Source of the DNA: JAOEGB01 sp041262585
Lineage (GTDB): Bacteria > Actinomycetota > Actinomycetes > Streptosporangiales > Streptosporangiaceae
Length of the DNA: 64,000 bases
Reading direction: 5' to 3'
Assembly (NCBI RefSeq): GCF_041262585.1
Contig: NZ_JBGCBZ010000015.1
Location: 124,001 to 188,000, forward strand
Shown here: positions 51,283 to 59,454 of the stretch, piece after piece
How positions within the stretch are numbered: position 1 is the stretch's first letter
Layout of the letters: each line of letters opens with the position of its first letter
The notes under the pieces: model-generated
Database searches by the model: none
What the model was told of the DNA's origin: nothing
The model's input: only the letters and a program-made list of their open reading frames with translations
Made by a program: the position numbers and the translations under genes

Positions 51283-51296
51283 TAGAACCCGTTGCA
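51283..51296 (+). promoter_or_regulatory. KstR-type operator upstream of the IpdC-like gene
   Basis: TAGAACCCGTTGCA fits TnnAACnnGTTnnA, the published KstR palindrome, at every fixed position. It lies 33 bp before the start codon and is preceded by a reversed half-site GTTCTAGTT (51275-51283). KstR represses cholesterol catabolic genes until 3-oxo-cholestenoyl-CoA is present. Confidence 0.6.
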
Positions 51297-51328
51297 GTTC
51301 GCCGGAGCGCGGCCGTACTGTCGAGGAC

Positions 51329-52441
51329 ATGCGGACACGTCTCACGGACATGTTCGGGATCGAGTTCCCGATCTTCGCCTTCAGCCACTGCCGGGATGTC
51401 GTCGCGGCGGTCAGCCGCGCGGGCGGCATGGGAGTGCTGGGCGCCCTCTACTTCACTCCCGAAGAGCTCGAAATGGAGCTCAAGTGGATCGACGACCACG
51501 TGGACGGCCGGCCGTACGGCGTGGACGTGGTCATGCCCGCCTCCTACGCCGGAGCCGACCTGGGCGTCGACAGCCCGGCAGAGCTGGTCGCCAGGCTGCG
51601 GGGGATGATCCCCGACGGGCACCGGGCGTTCGTCGAGGATCTGCTGGCCCGGCATGACGTGCCGCCGCTGACCGGCTCCGACCCGGGGAAGGTGCTGCTC
51701 GGGTGGACGGACGCGACCGCGAGGCCGCAGGTCGAGGTGGCGCTGAAGCATCCCATCGCGCTGCTGGCCAACGCCCTCGGCCCGCCTCCCGCAGATGTCG
51801 TCGAGCTCGCGCACGAGAAGGGCGTGAAGGTCGCCGCCCTCGCCTCCACCCCCCGGCACGCCGCCAAGCAGGTCGAGGTGGGGGTGGACGTCGTCGTCGC
51901 CCAGGGGACCGAGGCCGGCGGGCATACCGGTGAGATCTCCACGATGGTGCTGATCCCGCAGGTGGTCGACGCCGTGGACGTGCCGGTGCTGGCGGCGGGC
52001 GGGATCGGCTCCGGCCGCCAGATGGCCGCCGGGATGGCGCTCGGGGCCGAGGGAGTGTGGACCGGCTCCATCTGGCTCACGGTCGAGGAGGCCGACACGC
52101 CGGAGCTCGCCAAGCGGCGGATCCTGGAGGCCACGTCGGCCGACACGGTGCGCTCGCGAAGCTGGACGGGCAAGCCCGCCCGCCTGCTCAAGAACGCCTG
52201 GACCGACGCCTGGGAGTCCGCCGAGTCGCCGGGCACACTGCCGATGCCGCTCCAGTTCATGCTGGTGTCGGAGGCGCTGCGCCGGATCGGCAGGTCCGAC
52301 GCGGCCGAGCTCGCCACCTTCCCGGCCGGTCAGATCATCGGCACGACGAACCAGGTCAAGCCCGTCAGGCAGGTGATGTTCGAGATGGTCGAGGAATACG
52401 TCGAAGCCATGGACCGCCTCACCCGGATGACCGAGGCCTGA
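51329..52441 (+). CDS. NAD(P)H-dependent flavin oxidoreductase, IpdC-like (nitronate monooxygenase fold)
   Basis: 370 residues. TIM-barrel FMN protein: MFGIEFPIFAFSHCRDVVAAVSRAGGMGVLGALYF at the N-terminus, GTEAGGHTG with the FMN phosphate/active His region, and VLAAGGIGSGRQMAAGMALGAEGVWTGS. The N-terminal IFAFSHCRDV form matches mycobacterial IpdC (Rv3553), needed for degradation of the last steroid C/D rings through HIP-CoA, rather than classic nitronate monooxygenases. The KstR-type site and the downstream steroid genes support that. Other ipd genes are not present in the window. Confidence 0.82.
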   Translation: MRTRLTDMFGIEFPIFAFSHCRDVVAAVSRAGGMGVLGALYFTPEELEMELKWIDDHVDGRPYGVDVVMPASYAGADLGVDSPAELVARLRGMIPDGHRAFVEDLLARHDVPPLTGSDPGKVLLGWTDATARPQVEVALKHPIALLANALGPPPADVVELAHEKGVKVAALASTPRHAAKQVEVGVDVVVAQGTEAGGHTGEISTMVLIPQVVDAVDVPVLAAGGIGSGRQMAAGMALGAEGVWTGSIWLTVEEADTPELAKRRILEATSADTVRSRSWTGKPARLLKNAWTDAWESAESPGTLPMPLQFMLVSEALRRIGRSDAAELATFPAGQIIGTTNQVKPVRQVMFEMVEEYVEAMDRLTRMTEA

Positions 52442-52455
52442 CCCCCAACCAATCA

Positions 52456-52652
52456 CGCGTGATCATGCAGAGATTCCCGCAGACGGGGACTACCTGGGAC
52501 GACACCGTTCGTGATCTGGCAGAAGTTCCCCGGGATGCCGCTCGAGCTCGGTGAACGGCGTGGGTGATCATGCAGCCGCCGGGGCTGCCTGATCACGAAG
52601 GGTGCCGCCGCAGCCAGAGGGGTACGCGTGGGAAGATGTGCATGATCACGCC
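52456..52652. repeat. CGTGATCATGCA foldback element, locus E (degenerate, about 197 bp)
   Basis: Forward cores at 52458 (CGTGATCATGCA-gagaTTCCCGC), 52510 (degraded to CGTGATCTGGCA) and 52564; the last forms a hairpin with TGCCTGATCACG (52586-52597). The right end gtgggaa-gaTGTGCATGATCACG is at 52627-52650. Compared with elements C and D one right-hand unit is missing. It starts 15 bases after the IpdC-like stop and ends 12 bases before a truncated gene. Confidence 0.75.
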
Positions 52653-52663
52653 AAGGCGTCTGA

Positions 52664-53356
52664 GACCGCGCGGACCTGTCGTTCGCCATCACGCTGACAG
52701 GCGAGCGTGAGCGCGTCGCGGGGCTGGTCGTGGACGACGGCGCTCTGCTGTGGTCGCTGCTCCATGACCGCGCTCATGGGGCTCATGGGAAGGTCTGCCT
52801 GGTCGCGGACAACGCCGGCCGGGAGCTGCTGGCCGACCTTCTCCTCGTCGACCACCTCCTCGCCGAAGGGCCGGCGAGCGAGGTCGTGCTGCACGTCAAG
52901 CCCTATCCGTACTTCGTGTCCGACGCCACGCCCGCGGACGTGGTCGCGTGCCTGCGGCGGCTGGCCGCCGCGCCGGGGGAGGCGGGCAAGGCCGGCGGGC
53001 GCCTCTGGCACGCGATGGGGGCGGGGCGCCTCGCGCTGCGAGCCCACCCGTTCTCCTGCGCTCCGCTGCCCTACCGCGACATGCCGGACGACCTGCGGGA
53101 CGATTTCGCCTCGGCGTCCCTGACCATCATGAAGGGCGACCTGAACTACCGCAGGCTCGTCGGCGACGCCATGTGGCCGGAGGCGACGCCGTTCGCGCGG
53201 GTCACCGGATATTTCCCCGGCCCGGTCGTCACGTTGCGCACACTGAAGTCCGACGCGCTCGTCGGCGTTCCGGCCCCCACACTGGCCGCGCTGAATGCGG
53301 CCGGGACACCATGGCGCACGACCGGAACCCACGCCATGATCCAGGCCAGACCCTGA
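52664..53356 (+). pseudogene. 5'-truncated ARMT1/DUF89-type damage-control phosphatase
   Basis: The open frame after the TGA at 52661 begins DRADLSFAITLTGE and runs to 53356, with RVAGLVVDDGALLWSLL, VADNAGRELLADLLLVDHLL, KPYPYFVSDAT and the signature MKGDLNYRRLVGDAMW. These cover the C-terminal half of the ARMT1-like (DUF89) family, including the metal-binding DNAGRE segment. A complete bacterial protein has about 170-200 more N-terminal residues. Those are absent, and the homology starts 12 bp after foldback element E. A GTG at 52730 could still give a 208-residue product. Most likely a gene fragment left by a deletion or insertion at the repeat. Confidence 0.72.
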
Positions 53357-53432
53357 CGTTCCCCACCCGCCGCCCGATTAGGGCGAGGCGCGTGCGGGGG
53401 CCCGGCGGGTCCCCTTTTCCCCTCTGGGGCCG

Positions 53433-54248
53433 TTACTTTCCCTCGTAGACGGCGGGGCGCTTGTCCCGGAACGCGCGGGATCCCTCCTTGGCGTCCTCGG
53501 AGCCGATGACCGGCCAGCCGATGTTGTCGGAGATCTTCAGGGCCTCGGCCTCGCCGAGCCCGAGAGTCTCCCGATATGTCCGGAGAATCGCCTGTACGGC
53601 CAGCGGCCCGCACGCGGCCACCTGGTCGGCCAGCTCGCGGGCCACGGCGAGGGCCTGACCGTCGGGCACGATCTTGTTGACGAGGCCCATGGTGAGGGCC
53701 TCCTGGGCGGTGATCGCCCTGCCGGTGAGCAGGAGGTCCATCGCGAACGCGTAGGGGATCTGGCGCGGCAGCCGTACGGCGGCGCCGCCCATGGGGAAGA
53801 GCGCCCGCCTGGCCTCGAAGAGGCCGAGGGTCGCGCTCTCGGCCACCACGCGCAGGTCGGTGCCGACGAGCAGCTCGGTGCCGCCCGCCACCGCGTAGCC
53901 CTCGACGGCGGAGATGATCGGCTTGGCAGGCAGGGAGTCGGTGTCGCGCAGCAGGCCCTTCCAGTGGACGTCCGCGATCTCGGCGGCCCGCTGCCTGACC
54001 CGCTCGTCCTCCGAGGGCGTGCCCATCGCCTTCAGGTCCGCGCCGGCGCAGAACGTGCCGGCCGCCCCGGTGAGGATGCCGACCCGGACCTCCGGCTCGT
54101 CCGAGATGTACTGCCACGCCTCGGCCAGGCCGACCAGCATGTCCGTGGACAGCGCGTTCCTCGCCTCCGGGCGGTCCATCGTCACGATCACGACGTGGCC
54201 GTCCCGCTCGATCCGGCAGTGCGGCGTGCTGATCGGCAGGAGCTCCAT
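53433..54248 (-). CDS. Enoyl-CoA hydratase/isomerase family protein
   Basis: 271 residues from ATG 54248 with GGAGGTTTC upstream. Crotonase fold: MDRPEARNALSTDML, oxyanion-hole segment GTFCAGADLKAM and EGYAVAGGTELLVGTDLRVVAE. The glutamate of GGTEL sits at one catalytic position; the second usual glutamate region reads EARRALFPMGGAAVRL. It should hydrate a 2-enoyl-CoA, probably of a steroid side chain given the divergent acyl-CoA synthetase (EchA19-like by position next to a fadD gene). It shares its promoter with the ligase gene. Confidence 0.88.
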   Translation of the reverse strand: MELLPISTPHCRIERDGHVVIVTMDRPEARNALSTDMLVGLAEAWQYISDEPEVRVGILTGAAGTFCAGADLKAMGTPSEDERVRQRAAEIADVHWKGLLRDTDSLPAKPIISAVEGYAVAGGTELLVGTDLRVVAESATLGLFEARRALFPMGGAAVRLPRQIPYAFAMDLLLTGRAITAQEALTMGLVNKIVPDGQALAVARELADQVAACGPLAVQAILRTYRETLGLGEAEALKISDNIGWPVIGSEDAKEGSRAFRDKRPAVYEGK

Positions 54249-54352
54249 GAAACCTCCAGAAGTGACGAGAGGCCAGACTATCCACAGGCGAGGTCCTTTG
54301 ATCAAGCGCTTGCTCGGCCTGTGTCGGCCGGGTTAGTCTGCCGCTTGCGAAC

Positions 54353-54366
54353 TAGAACAGATTCTT
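54353..54366. promoter_or_regulatory. KstR-like site between enoyl-CoA hydratase and acyl-CoA synthetase genes
   Basis: TAGAACAGATTCTT differs from TnnAACnnGTTnnA at two fixed positions and is itself a near palindrome (AGAA / TTCT). It lies in the 223-bp divergent region, placed to control both genes. Confidence 0.45.
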
Positions 54367-54471
54367 GTTCGTAACCTCCCGTAGCGCCAGGGCTTGTAGG
54401 GGCAACGAGAACGTGCTTCACTGCGGCGATCCGGGGGGTACGTCAGGGCGGAACCGGACAAGGGAGTTCCG

Positions 54472-56112
54472 ATGGGCTCGCTCGGCTTCTGGAGGATCGC
54501 CCAGGCCGATCCCGAGTGGATCGCCGCGGTGGATCCCGACGGCACCGAACACACCGCCGGAGATTTGCTCGCCCGCGCCAACCGGCTCGTTCACGGGCTG
54601 CGCGACCTCGGTCTCGCGCCGGGCGACGGCATCTGCGGCCTCGTACCGAACGGCGTCGACAGCCTCACGCTCTACCTCGCCGCCATGCAGGCGGGGTGGT
54701 ACTACACACCGATCAACTGGCACCTCACCGGTCCCGAGATCGGCTACATCGTGGCCGACAGCGAGGCGAAGGCGCTCTTCGTCCACGAGCGCTACGGCGA
54801 GGAGGGCCTCCGGGGAGCCGAAGAGGCGCGGATCTCCCGCGACCGGTGCTTCTCCTTCGGCACGGTGACCTGGCTGAACGGTGAGCAACGGCCCGACGGT
54901 GAGCAACGGCCGGACGGCCGGCCATGGAGGCCGGTCGCCGACCTGACCGAGGGCCGCCCGGACACCCTTCCGGCGGACCGTACGGCCGGCGCGACCATGC
55001 ACTACACCTCTGGCACGACCGGGAAGCCGAAGGGCGTCAGACGGCCGCTCAGCGGCCTCGACCCCGACGACGGCGCCGAGCTCATGACGTTCCTGCTGGG
55101 GCTGTTCGGGATGACCCCCGGGCGGCCCAACGCCCACCTCGTCACCTCACCGAACTATCACACGGCGGTCACCCAGTTCGGGGGTACGGCTCTGCACATG
55201 GGGCACACGCTGGTCTACATGGACAAGTGGGACGCCGAGGAGACGCTGCGCCTGTGCGAGCGCTACCGGGTGACCAACTCCCACATGGTCCCCACGCACT
55301 TCAAGCGCCTGCTCGCCCTGCCGGACGAGATCCGGCGCGAATACGATCTGTCATCGCTCAAGTGGATGATCCACGCCGCCGCGCCCTGTCCGGTGCCGGT
55401 CAAGCAGCAGATGCTGGAGTGGTGGGGCGACGTGGTGTACGAGTACTACGCGGCCACCGAGGGCGGCGGCACCATCGCCACGCCGGAGGACTGGAAGAAG
55501 CACCCCGGCACGGTCGGCAAGGCCTGGCCGATCAGCGAGTTGCTGATCGTGGACGACGATCTCAACGAGGTCCCGCGGGGCACGCCCGGCACGATCTACA
55601 TGAAGATGATGGGCGTCCGCTTCGAGTACAAGGGCGACCCCGCGAAGACCGAGGCCAACCGCCTGGCGGTGGGGGTGGGTGCCCGAAGGGGGGTCGGTGA
55701 AAACACGGACTACTTCACGGTCGGCGACATCGGCTACCTCGACGACGACGGCTTCCTGTTCCTCTGCGACCGCAAGGCCGACATGATCATTTCCGGCGGG
55801 GCGAACATCTATCCCGCCGAGATCGAGAACGAGCTGCTCATCCATCCCAAGATCGCCGACGTGGCCGTCTTCGGCATCCCGGACGACGAGTGGGGCGAGC
55901 AGATCAAGGCCGTCATCGAGCCCGCGCCCGGCGTGGCCCCCGGCCCCGAGCTGGCCGAGGAGATCCTCGCCTCGCTCAACGGCCGCCTGTCGAAGATGAA
56001 GTGGCCGAAGTCGATCGACTTCATCGAGGAGATGCCGCGCGAACCGAACGGCAAGCTCCTCAAGCGCAAGCTCCGCGACCCCTACTGGGAAGGCAGGGAC
56101 CGTGCCATCTGA
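54472..56112 (+). CDS. Acyl-CoA synthetase (AMP-forming), fatty/steroid acid type
   Basis: 546 residues, ANL superfamily. ATP-binding P-loop YTSGTTGKPKG (about 181), aromatic motif YYAATEGGG, GDIGYLDDDGFLFLCDRKADMIISGG hinge and the C-terminal catalytic lysine in PNGKLLKRKLRD. It activates a carboxylic acid with ATP and CoA. Residues about 137-148 contain a duplicated GEQRPD unit and residues about 399-410 an extra Gly/Arg-rich stretch, both in surface loops. It begins a five-gene run with overlaps, so it should act on the same acid pool as the downstream thiolases. Confidence 0.9.
   Translation: MGSLGFWRIAQADPEWIAAVDPDGTEHTAGDLLARANRLVHGLRDLGLAPGDGICGLVPNGVDSLTLYLAAMQAGWYYTPINWHLTGPEIGYIVADSEAKALFVHERYGEEGLRGAEEARISRDRCFSFGTVTWLNGEQRPDGEQRPDGRPWRPVADLTEGRPDTLPADRTAGATMHYTSGTTGKPKGVRRPLSGLDPDDGAELMTFLLGLFGMTPGRPNAHLVTSPNYHTAVTQFGGTALHMGHTLVYMDKWDAEETLRLCERYRVTNSHMVPTHFKRLLALPDEIRREYDLSSLKWMIHAAAPCPVPVKQQMLEWWGDVVYEYYAATEGGGTIATPEDWKKHPGTVGKAWPISELLIVDDDLNEVPRGTPGTIYMKMMGVRFEYKGDPAKTEANRLAVGVGARRGVGENTDYFTVGDIGYLDDDGFLFLCDRKADMIISGGANIYPAEIENELLIHPKIADVAVFGIPDDEWGEQIKAVIEPAPGVAPGPELAEEILASLNGRLSKMKWPKSIDFIEEMPREPNGKLLKRKLRDPYWEGRDRAI
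54880..54915. repeat. Two in-frame 18-bp repeats in the acyl-CoA synthetase gene
   Basis: ggtgagcaacggcccgac followed by the same unit with one base changed. Together they encode GEQRPD twice. No frame change results. Confidence 0.75.
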
Positions 56113-57100
56113 CGGGCCATCTGAGGAACCGCCGTCTTCTGACGAACCGCCATCGGGGGGACTGTCGGCCACGCACGTCCTGGAGTTCCCCGGCGGATAC
56201 ACGCGCACGACCGGGCCGGTCATCGGGCGCTTCCTCACCGAACTGCGCGACCGGCGCATCGTCGGAGTCCGTACGGCAGGCGGCGACGTCCTGGTCCCGC
56301 CGCTCGAATACGACCCGGCTACGGGCGAGAGCGTGACGGGCGAATACGTCGAAGTCGGCCCGGCGGGGACCGTACAGGCCTGGGCCTGGGTCGGCGCGCC
56401 GCGCAAGGGCCATCCGCTCGACCGGCCGTTCGCCTGGGCCACCATCAGGCTCGACGGGGCCGACACCGCCCTGGTCCACGTGGTGGACGCCGGGAACCCG
56501 AAGGCCATGCGGCCCGGCCTCCGCGTCCGCCCGCGCTGGAAGGCCGGCCCCGTCGGGCACATCACCGACATCGAATGCTTCCTGCCCGAGGTCACCCGCA
56601 TGGTCTCGCCGGTGCGCGCCGAATATCGCGTCACGCCGGGCCGCGCCCTCACCCGCTTCCTGGAGGGCGTCCGCGACGGCGTGCTCATCGGAGGCCGGTG
56701 CGCCGCGTGCGACAAGGTCTACGTCCCCTACCGGCTCTCGTGCCCGTCCTGCGGCTCCGTGATCGAGGAGGAGGTCGAGGTCGCCGACACGGGCACGATC
56801 ACCACCTTCGCGATCAACAACCTGCCCGATCCCCGGGCTCCTCAGGTGCCGTTCGTCTCGGCGTACGTCCTGCTGGACAGGTCGGACACCCCGATGATCG
56901 CGCTGGTCGGCGACGTCCCCGCGCACGAGGTGCGGCAGGGCATGCGAGTGAGGGCCGTGTGGGTGCCGCCCGAGGAACGGACCATGGCGATGACCAACAT
57001 CAAATGGTTCGCCCCGACCGGTGAGCCCGACGTCGACCTGTCCGAGGACGTCGACCTGTCCGAGGACGTGGACGATTCAGAGCCGGAAGGCGGGGCGTGA
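56102..57100 (+). CDS. OB-fold/zinc-ribbon (DUF35) protein with two domains
   Basis: 332 residues, overlapping the synthetase gene by 11 bases. Two DUF35-type units: the first (about 35-160) has lost its zinc-ribbon cysteines; the second (about 180-310) keeps them in CAACDKVYVPYRLSCPSCGSVI and has an OB-fold (GTITTFAINNLPD, PFVSAYVLLD). Proteins of this type partner Ltp thiolases in steroid side-chain cleavage, where ChsH2-like subunits dock the acyl-CoA enzyme. Mycobacterial Rv3521 is of the same size and also stands before ltp4 and ltp3. The tail has a DVDLSE repeat of 18-bp units (57029-57073). Confidence 0.82.
   Translation: MPSDGPSEEPPSSDEPPSGGLSATHVLEFPGGYTRTTGPVIGRFLTELRDRRIVGVRTAGGDVLVPPLEYDPATGESVTGEYVEVGPAGTVQAWAWVGAPRKGHPLDRPFAWATIRLDGADTALVHVVDAGNPKAMRPGLRVRPRWKAGPVGHITDIECFLPEVTRMVSPVRAEYRVTPGRALTRFLEGVRDGVLIGGRCAACDKVYVPYRLSCPSCGSVIEEEVEVADTGTITTFAINNLPDPRAPQVPFVSAYVLLDRSDTPMIALVGDVPAHEVRQGMRVRAVWVPPEERTMAMTNIKWFAPTGEPDVDLSEDVDLSEDVDDSEPEGGA
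57029..57073. repeat. 18-bp tandem repeat at the 3' end of the OB-fold gene
   Basis: gacgtcgacctgtccgag twice, then half a copy, coding for DVDLSE-DVDLSE-DVD near the C-terminus. Confidence 0.8.
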
Positions 57101-58128
57101 TGCGGGAGGTCGCGATCGTCGCGTTCGCGCAAACGGTGCACACCGGCCACGACACCGGGCTGACCGAACCGGAGCTGCTGCTCCCGGTGATCACCGAGGT
57201 CAGGGAGCAGTCCGGGCTCAGGAAGTTCGGCTTCACGTGCTCGGGTTCGTGCGACTACCTCGCCGGGGCGCCGTTCTCGTTCGTCTCCGCGCTCGACGTG
57301 CTGGGCGCCTGGCCGCCCATCAGCGAGAGCCACGTCGAGATGGACGCGGCGTTCGCGCTGTACGAGGCATGGGTCCGGCTCCAGCACGGCGACGTCGACT
57401 CGGCCCTGGTCTACGGCTTCGGCAAGTCGTCCCAGGGCGACCTCCGCGAGCTCATGACCCTGCAGCTCGACCCGTACTATCTCGCGCCGCTCGGGCTCGA
57501 CCAGGTGTCGTTCGCCGCCCTCCAGGCGACCGCGTGCGGCGCCGACCGGGCCGCGCTCGACGAGATCGTACGGCGGAGCCGTGGCGACGGCCGGGACAAC
57601 CCGTACGCCCTCGACCTGCCGGACCCGTCCGGCGACGGTTTCGAGGTCGAGCCGCTCAAGCCGTACGACGTGGCGCCGATCACGGACGGCGCGGCGGCGG
57701 TTGTGCTGGCGGCGGGAGATCTGGCCAGGGAGCTGGTGGAGCGCCCCGCCTGGATCACCGGCATCGCGCACCGGATCGAGCCCCACTATCTGGGCATGCG
57801 AGATCTCGCCCGGTCGGCCTCGGCCGCCGACGCCGCACGCGCGGCGGGGGTGGGCAAGGGCCCGGTGGACGTGGCCGAGTTGCACGCCCAGTTCAGCCAC
57901 GAGGAGCTGATCCTCCGTGAGGCGCTCGGCCTCGCTGAGGACACGGTGGTCAATCCCTCCGGCGGGCCGCTCGCGGCCAATCCGGTCATGGCGACCGGCC
58001 TGATCCGCATGGGCGAGGCCGCCAGACGAGTCCTCGACGGGAGTGCCGGCCGTGCCGTCGCCCACGCGACCTCCGGCCCCTGCCTCCAGCACAACCTCGT
58101 CGCCGTTCTGGAAGGCCCCACCCCATGA
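57100..58128 (+). CDS. Thiolase-fold lipid-transfer-type protein (Ltp4-like)
   Basis: About 342 residues. ATG at 57100 overlaps the previous stop (TGATG); a GTG at 57097 is equally possible. It has thiolase-superfamily landmarks in reduced form: FTCSGSCDYLAG, VYGFGKSSQGD, HAQFSHEELI and NPSGGPLAANPVMATGLIR near the C-terminus, then HATSGPCLQHN. Length and gene order match mycobacterial Ltp4 (Rv3522), of the steroid side-chain thiolase/aldolase group. Whether it thiolyses or acts as a retro-aldolase with the OB-fold partner cannot be told from sequence. Confidence 0.82.
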   Translation: MREVAIVAFAQTVHTGHDTGLTEPELLLPVITEVREQSGLRKFGFTCSGSCDYLAGAPFSFVSALDVLGAWPPISESHVEMDAAFALYEAWVRLQHGDVDSALVYGFGKSSQGDLRELMTLQLDPYYLAPLGLDQVSFAALQATACGADRAALDEIVRRSRGDGRDNPYALDLPDPSGDGFEVEPLKPYDVAPITDGAAAVVLAAGDLARELVERPAWITGIAHRIEPHYLGMRDLARSASAADAARAAGVGKGPVDVAELHAQFSHEELILREALGLAEDTVVNPSGGPLAANPVMATGLIRMGEAARRVLDGSAGRAVAHATSGPCLQHNLVAVLEGPTP

Positions 58129-58136
58129 CCCTTCGC

Positions 58137-58260
58137 CGTGATCATGCACAGGCTCCCGCACATCGGGCCTCGCCTGCGCCAACACCAGGTCGTGATCATG
58201 CGGGGAGTCCCGGACGCCCTGCCGTACCTGCGAAAACGCTGTTCGTGATCATGCAATCGA
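58137..58260. repeat. CGTGATCATGCA repeat, locus F (left half only)
   Basis: Three forward cores at 58137, 58191 and 58244, spaced 53-54 bp, the first two followed by CTCCCG/GTCCCGG variants. No reversed cores follow; the array stops at the ribosome site (GAGG) of the next gene, so the third core forms part of that gene's leader. It interrupts an otherwise tightly packed operon with 141 bp between genes. Confidence 0.75.
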
Positions 58261-58269
58261 GGTGCCGTC

Positions 58270-59418
58270 GTGGGTAACCGCTGTGCCGTCGTCGGCGTCG
58301 GCCAGACGCACTACCAGACCAAGCGCCGCGACGTCTCCATCGCCGGCCTGGTCAGGGAGGCCGCCCTCCGGGCGCTCGAGGACGCGGGCCTGACGTTCAA
58401 GGACATCGACGCGGTCGTCATCGGCAAGGCCCCCGACCTGTTCGAGGGCGTGATGATGCCCGAGGCGTACCTCGCGGACGCCCTCGGCGCGGCCGGGAAG
58501 CCGATGATGCGCGTGCACACCGCGGGCTCGGTCGGCGGCTCGACGGCGCTGGTCGGAGCATCGCTCATCCAGGGTGGCGTGCACGACCGGGTGCTCGTGG
58601 TGGCCTTCGAGAAGCAGTCGGAGTCGAACGCGACCTGGGCCCTCTCGACGCATCTGCCGTTCAACGCCTCGCTCGTCGTCGGCGCGGGAGGCTACTTCGC
58701 GCCGCACATCCGCGAGTACATGCGCCGGTCCGGCGCGCCCGACCACATCGGCACGCTGGTCGCGGTCAAGGACCGGCAGAACGCGCTGAAGAACCCCTAC
58801 GCCCACCTGAAGATCCCGGGGATCAACCGGCAGATGGTCGAGTCGACGCCGATGCTGTGGGAGCCGATCCGCTACCTGGAGACCTGCCCGTCGTCGGACG
58901 GCGCCTGCGCGATGGTGCTCGCCGCCGAGGACAAGGTGACCGGGACTCCCGCCTGGGTGCACGGCACCGCCATGCGTTCCGAGCCGATCTTCCGCGCGGG
59001 CCGCGACACCGTGAACCCGCAGGGCGGCAAGGACTGTGCCGCGGACGTCTACCGCCAGGCCGGGATCGGCGACCCGCGCCGGGACATCGACGTCGCCGAG
59101 GTGTACGTGCCCTTCTCCTGGTATGAGCCGATGTGGCTGGAGAACCTCGGCTTCGCCCCCGAAGGTGAGGGCTGGAAGCTCACCGAGGCGGGATGCACCG
59201 CGCTCGACGGCGACATCCCCTGGAACGCCTCCGGCGGAGTGCTGTCCTCCAACCCGATCGGGGCCTCCGGGCTCATCCGGTTCGCGGAGGCCGCGCTCCA
59301 GGTCAGGGGCATGGCGGGGGAGCACCAGGTCGACGGCGCCCGAAGGGCTCTCGGGCACGCCTACGGGGGAGGAGCCCAGTTCTTCGCCATGTGGATCGTC
59401 GGAACCGACAAACCCTGA
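58270..59418 (+). CDS. Thiolase-fold lipid-transfer-type protein (Ltp3-like)
   Basis: 382 residues from GTG. Thiolase fold with AVVGVGQTHYQ at the N-terminus, VHTAGSVGGSTALVGASLIQGG, where the usual active-site cysteine of thiolases is replaced by Ser/Gly-rich sequence, and a conserved C-terminal half ending GHAYGGGAQFFAMWI. Internal signatures include CPSSDGACAMVLAAED and NASGGVLSSNPIGASGLIRF. Position and size match mycobacterial Ltp3 (Rv3523). It probably works with the preceding Ltp4-like and OB-fold proteins on a CoA-activated steroid side chain. The 141-bp gap to its upstream neighbour is filled by foldback repeat F. Confidence 0.82.
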   Translation: MGNRCAVVGVGQTHYQTKRRDVSIAGLVREAALRALEDAGLTFKDIDAVVIGKAPDLFEGVMMPEAYLADALGAAGKPMMRVHTAGSVGGSTALVGASLIQGGVHDRVLVVAFEKQSESNATWALSTHLPFNASLVVGAGGYFAPHIREYMRRSGAPDHIGTLVAVKDRQNALKNPYAHLKIPGINRQMVESTPMLWEPIRYLETCPSSDGACAMVLAAEDKVTGTPAWVHGTAMRSEPIFRAGRDTVNPQGGKDCAADVYRQAGIGDPRRDIDVAEVYVPFSWYEPMWLENLGFAPEGEGWKLTEAGCTALDGDIPWNASGGVLSSNPIGASGLIRFAEAALQVRGMAGEHQVDGARRALGHAYGGGAQFFAMWIVGTDKP

Positions 59419-59454
59419 ACCGACAAAGCCCTGACAAGAAGGGTCGTCCCCGGT

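Noticed and set aside
52730..53356. Complete short DUF89 protein
   Set aside because: Homologous sequence continues upstream of the GTG to 52664 and then stops at a TGA beside the repeat, so truncation is more likely than a natural short form.
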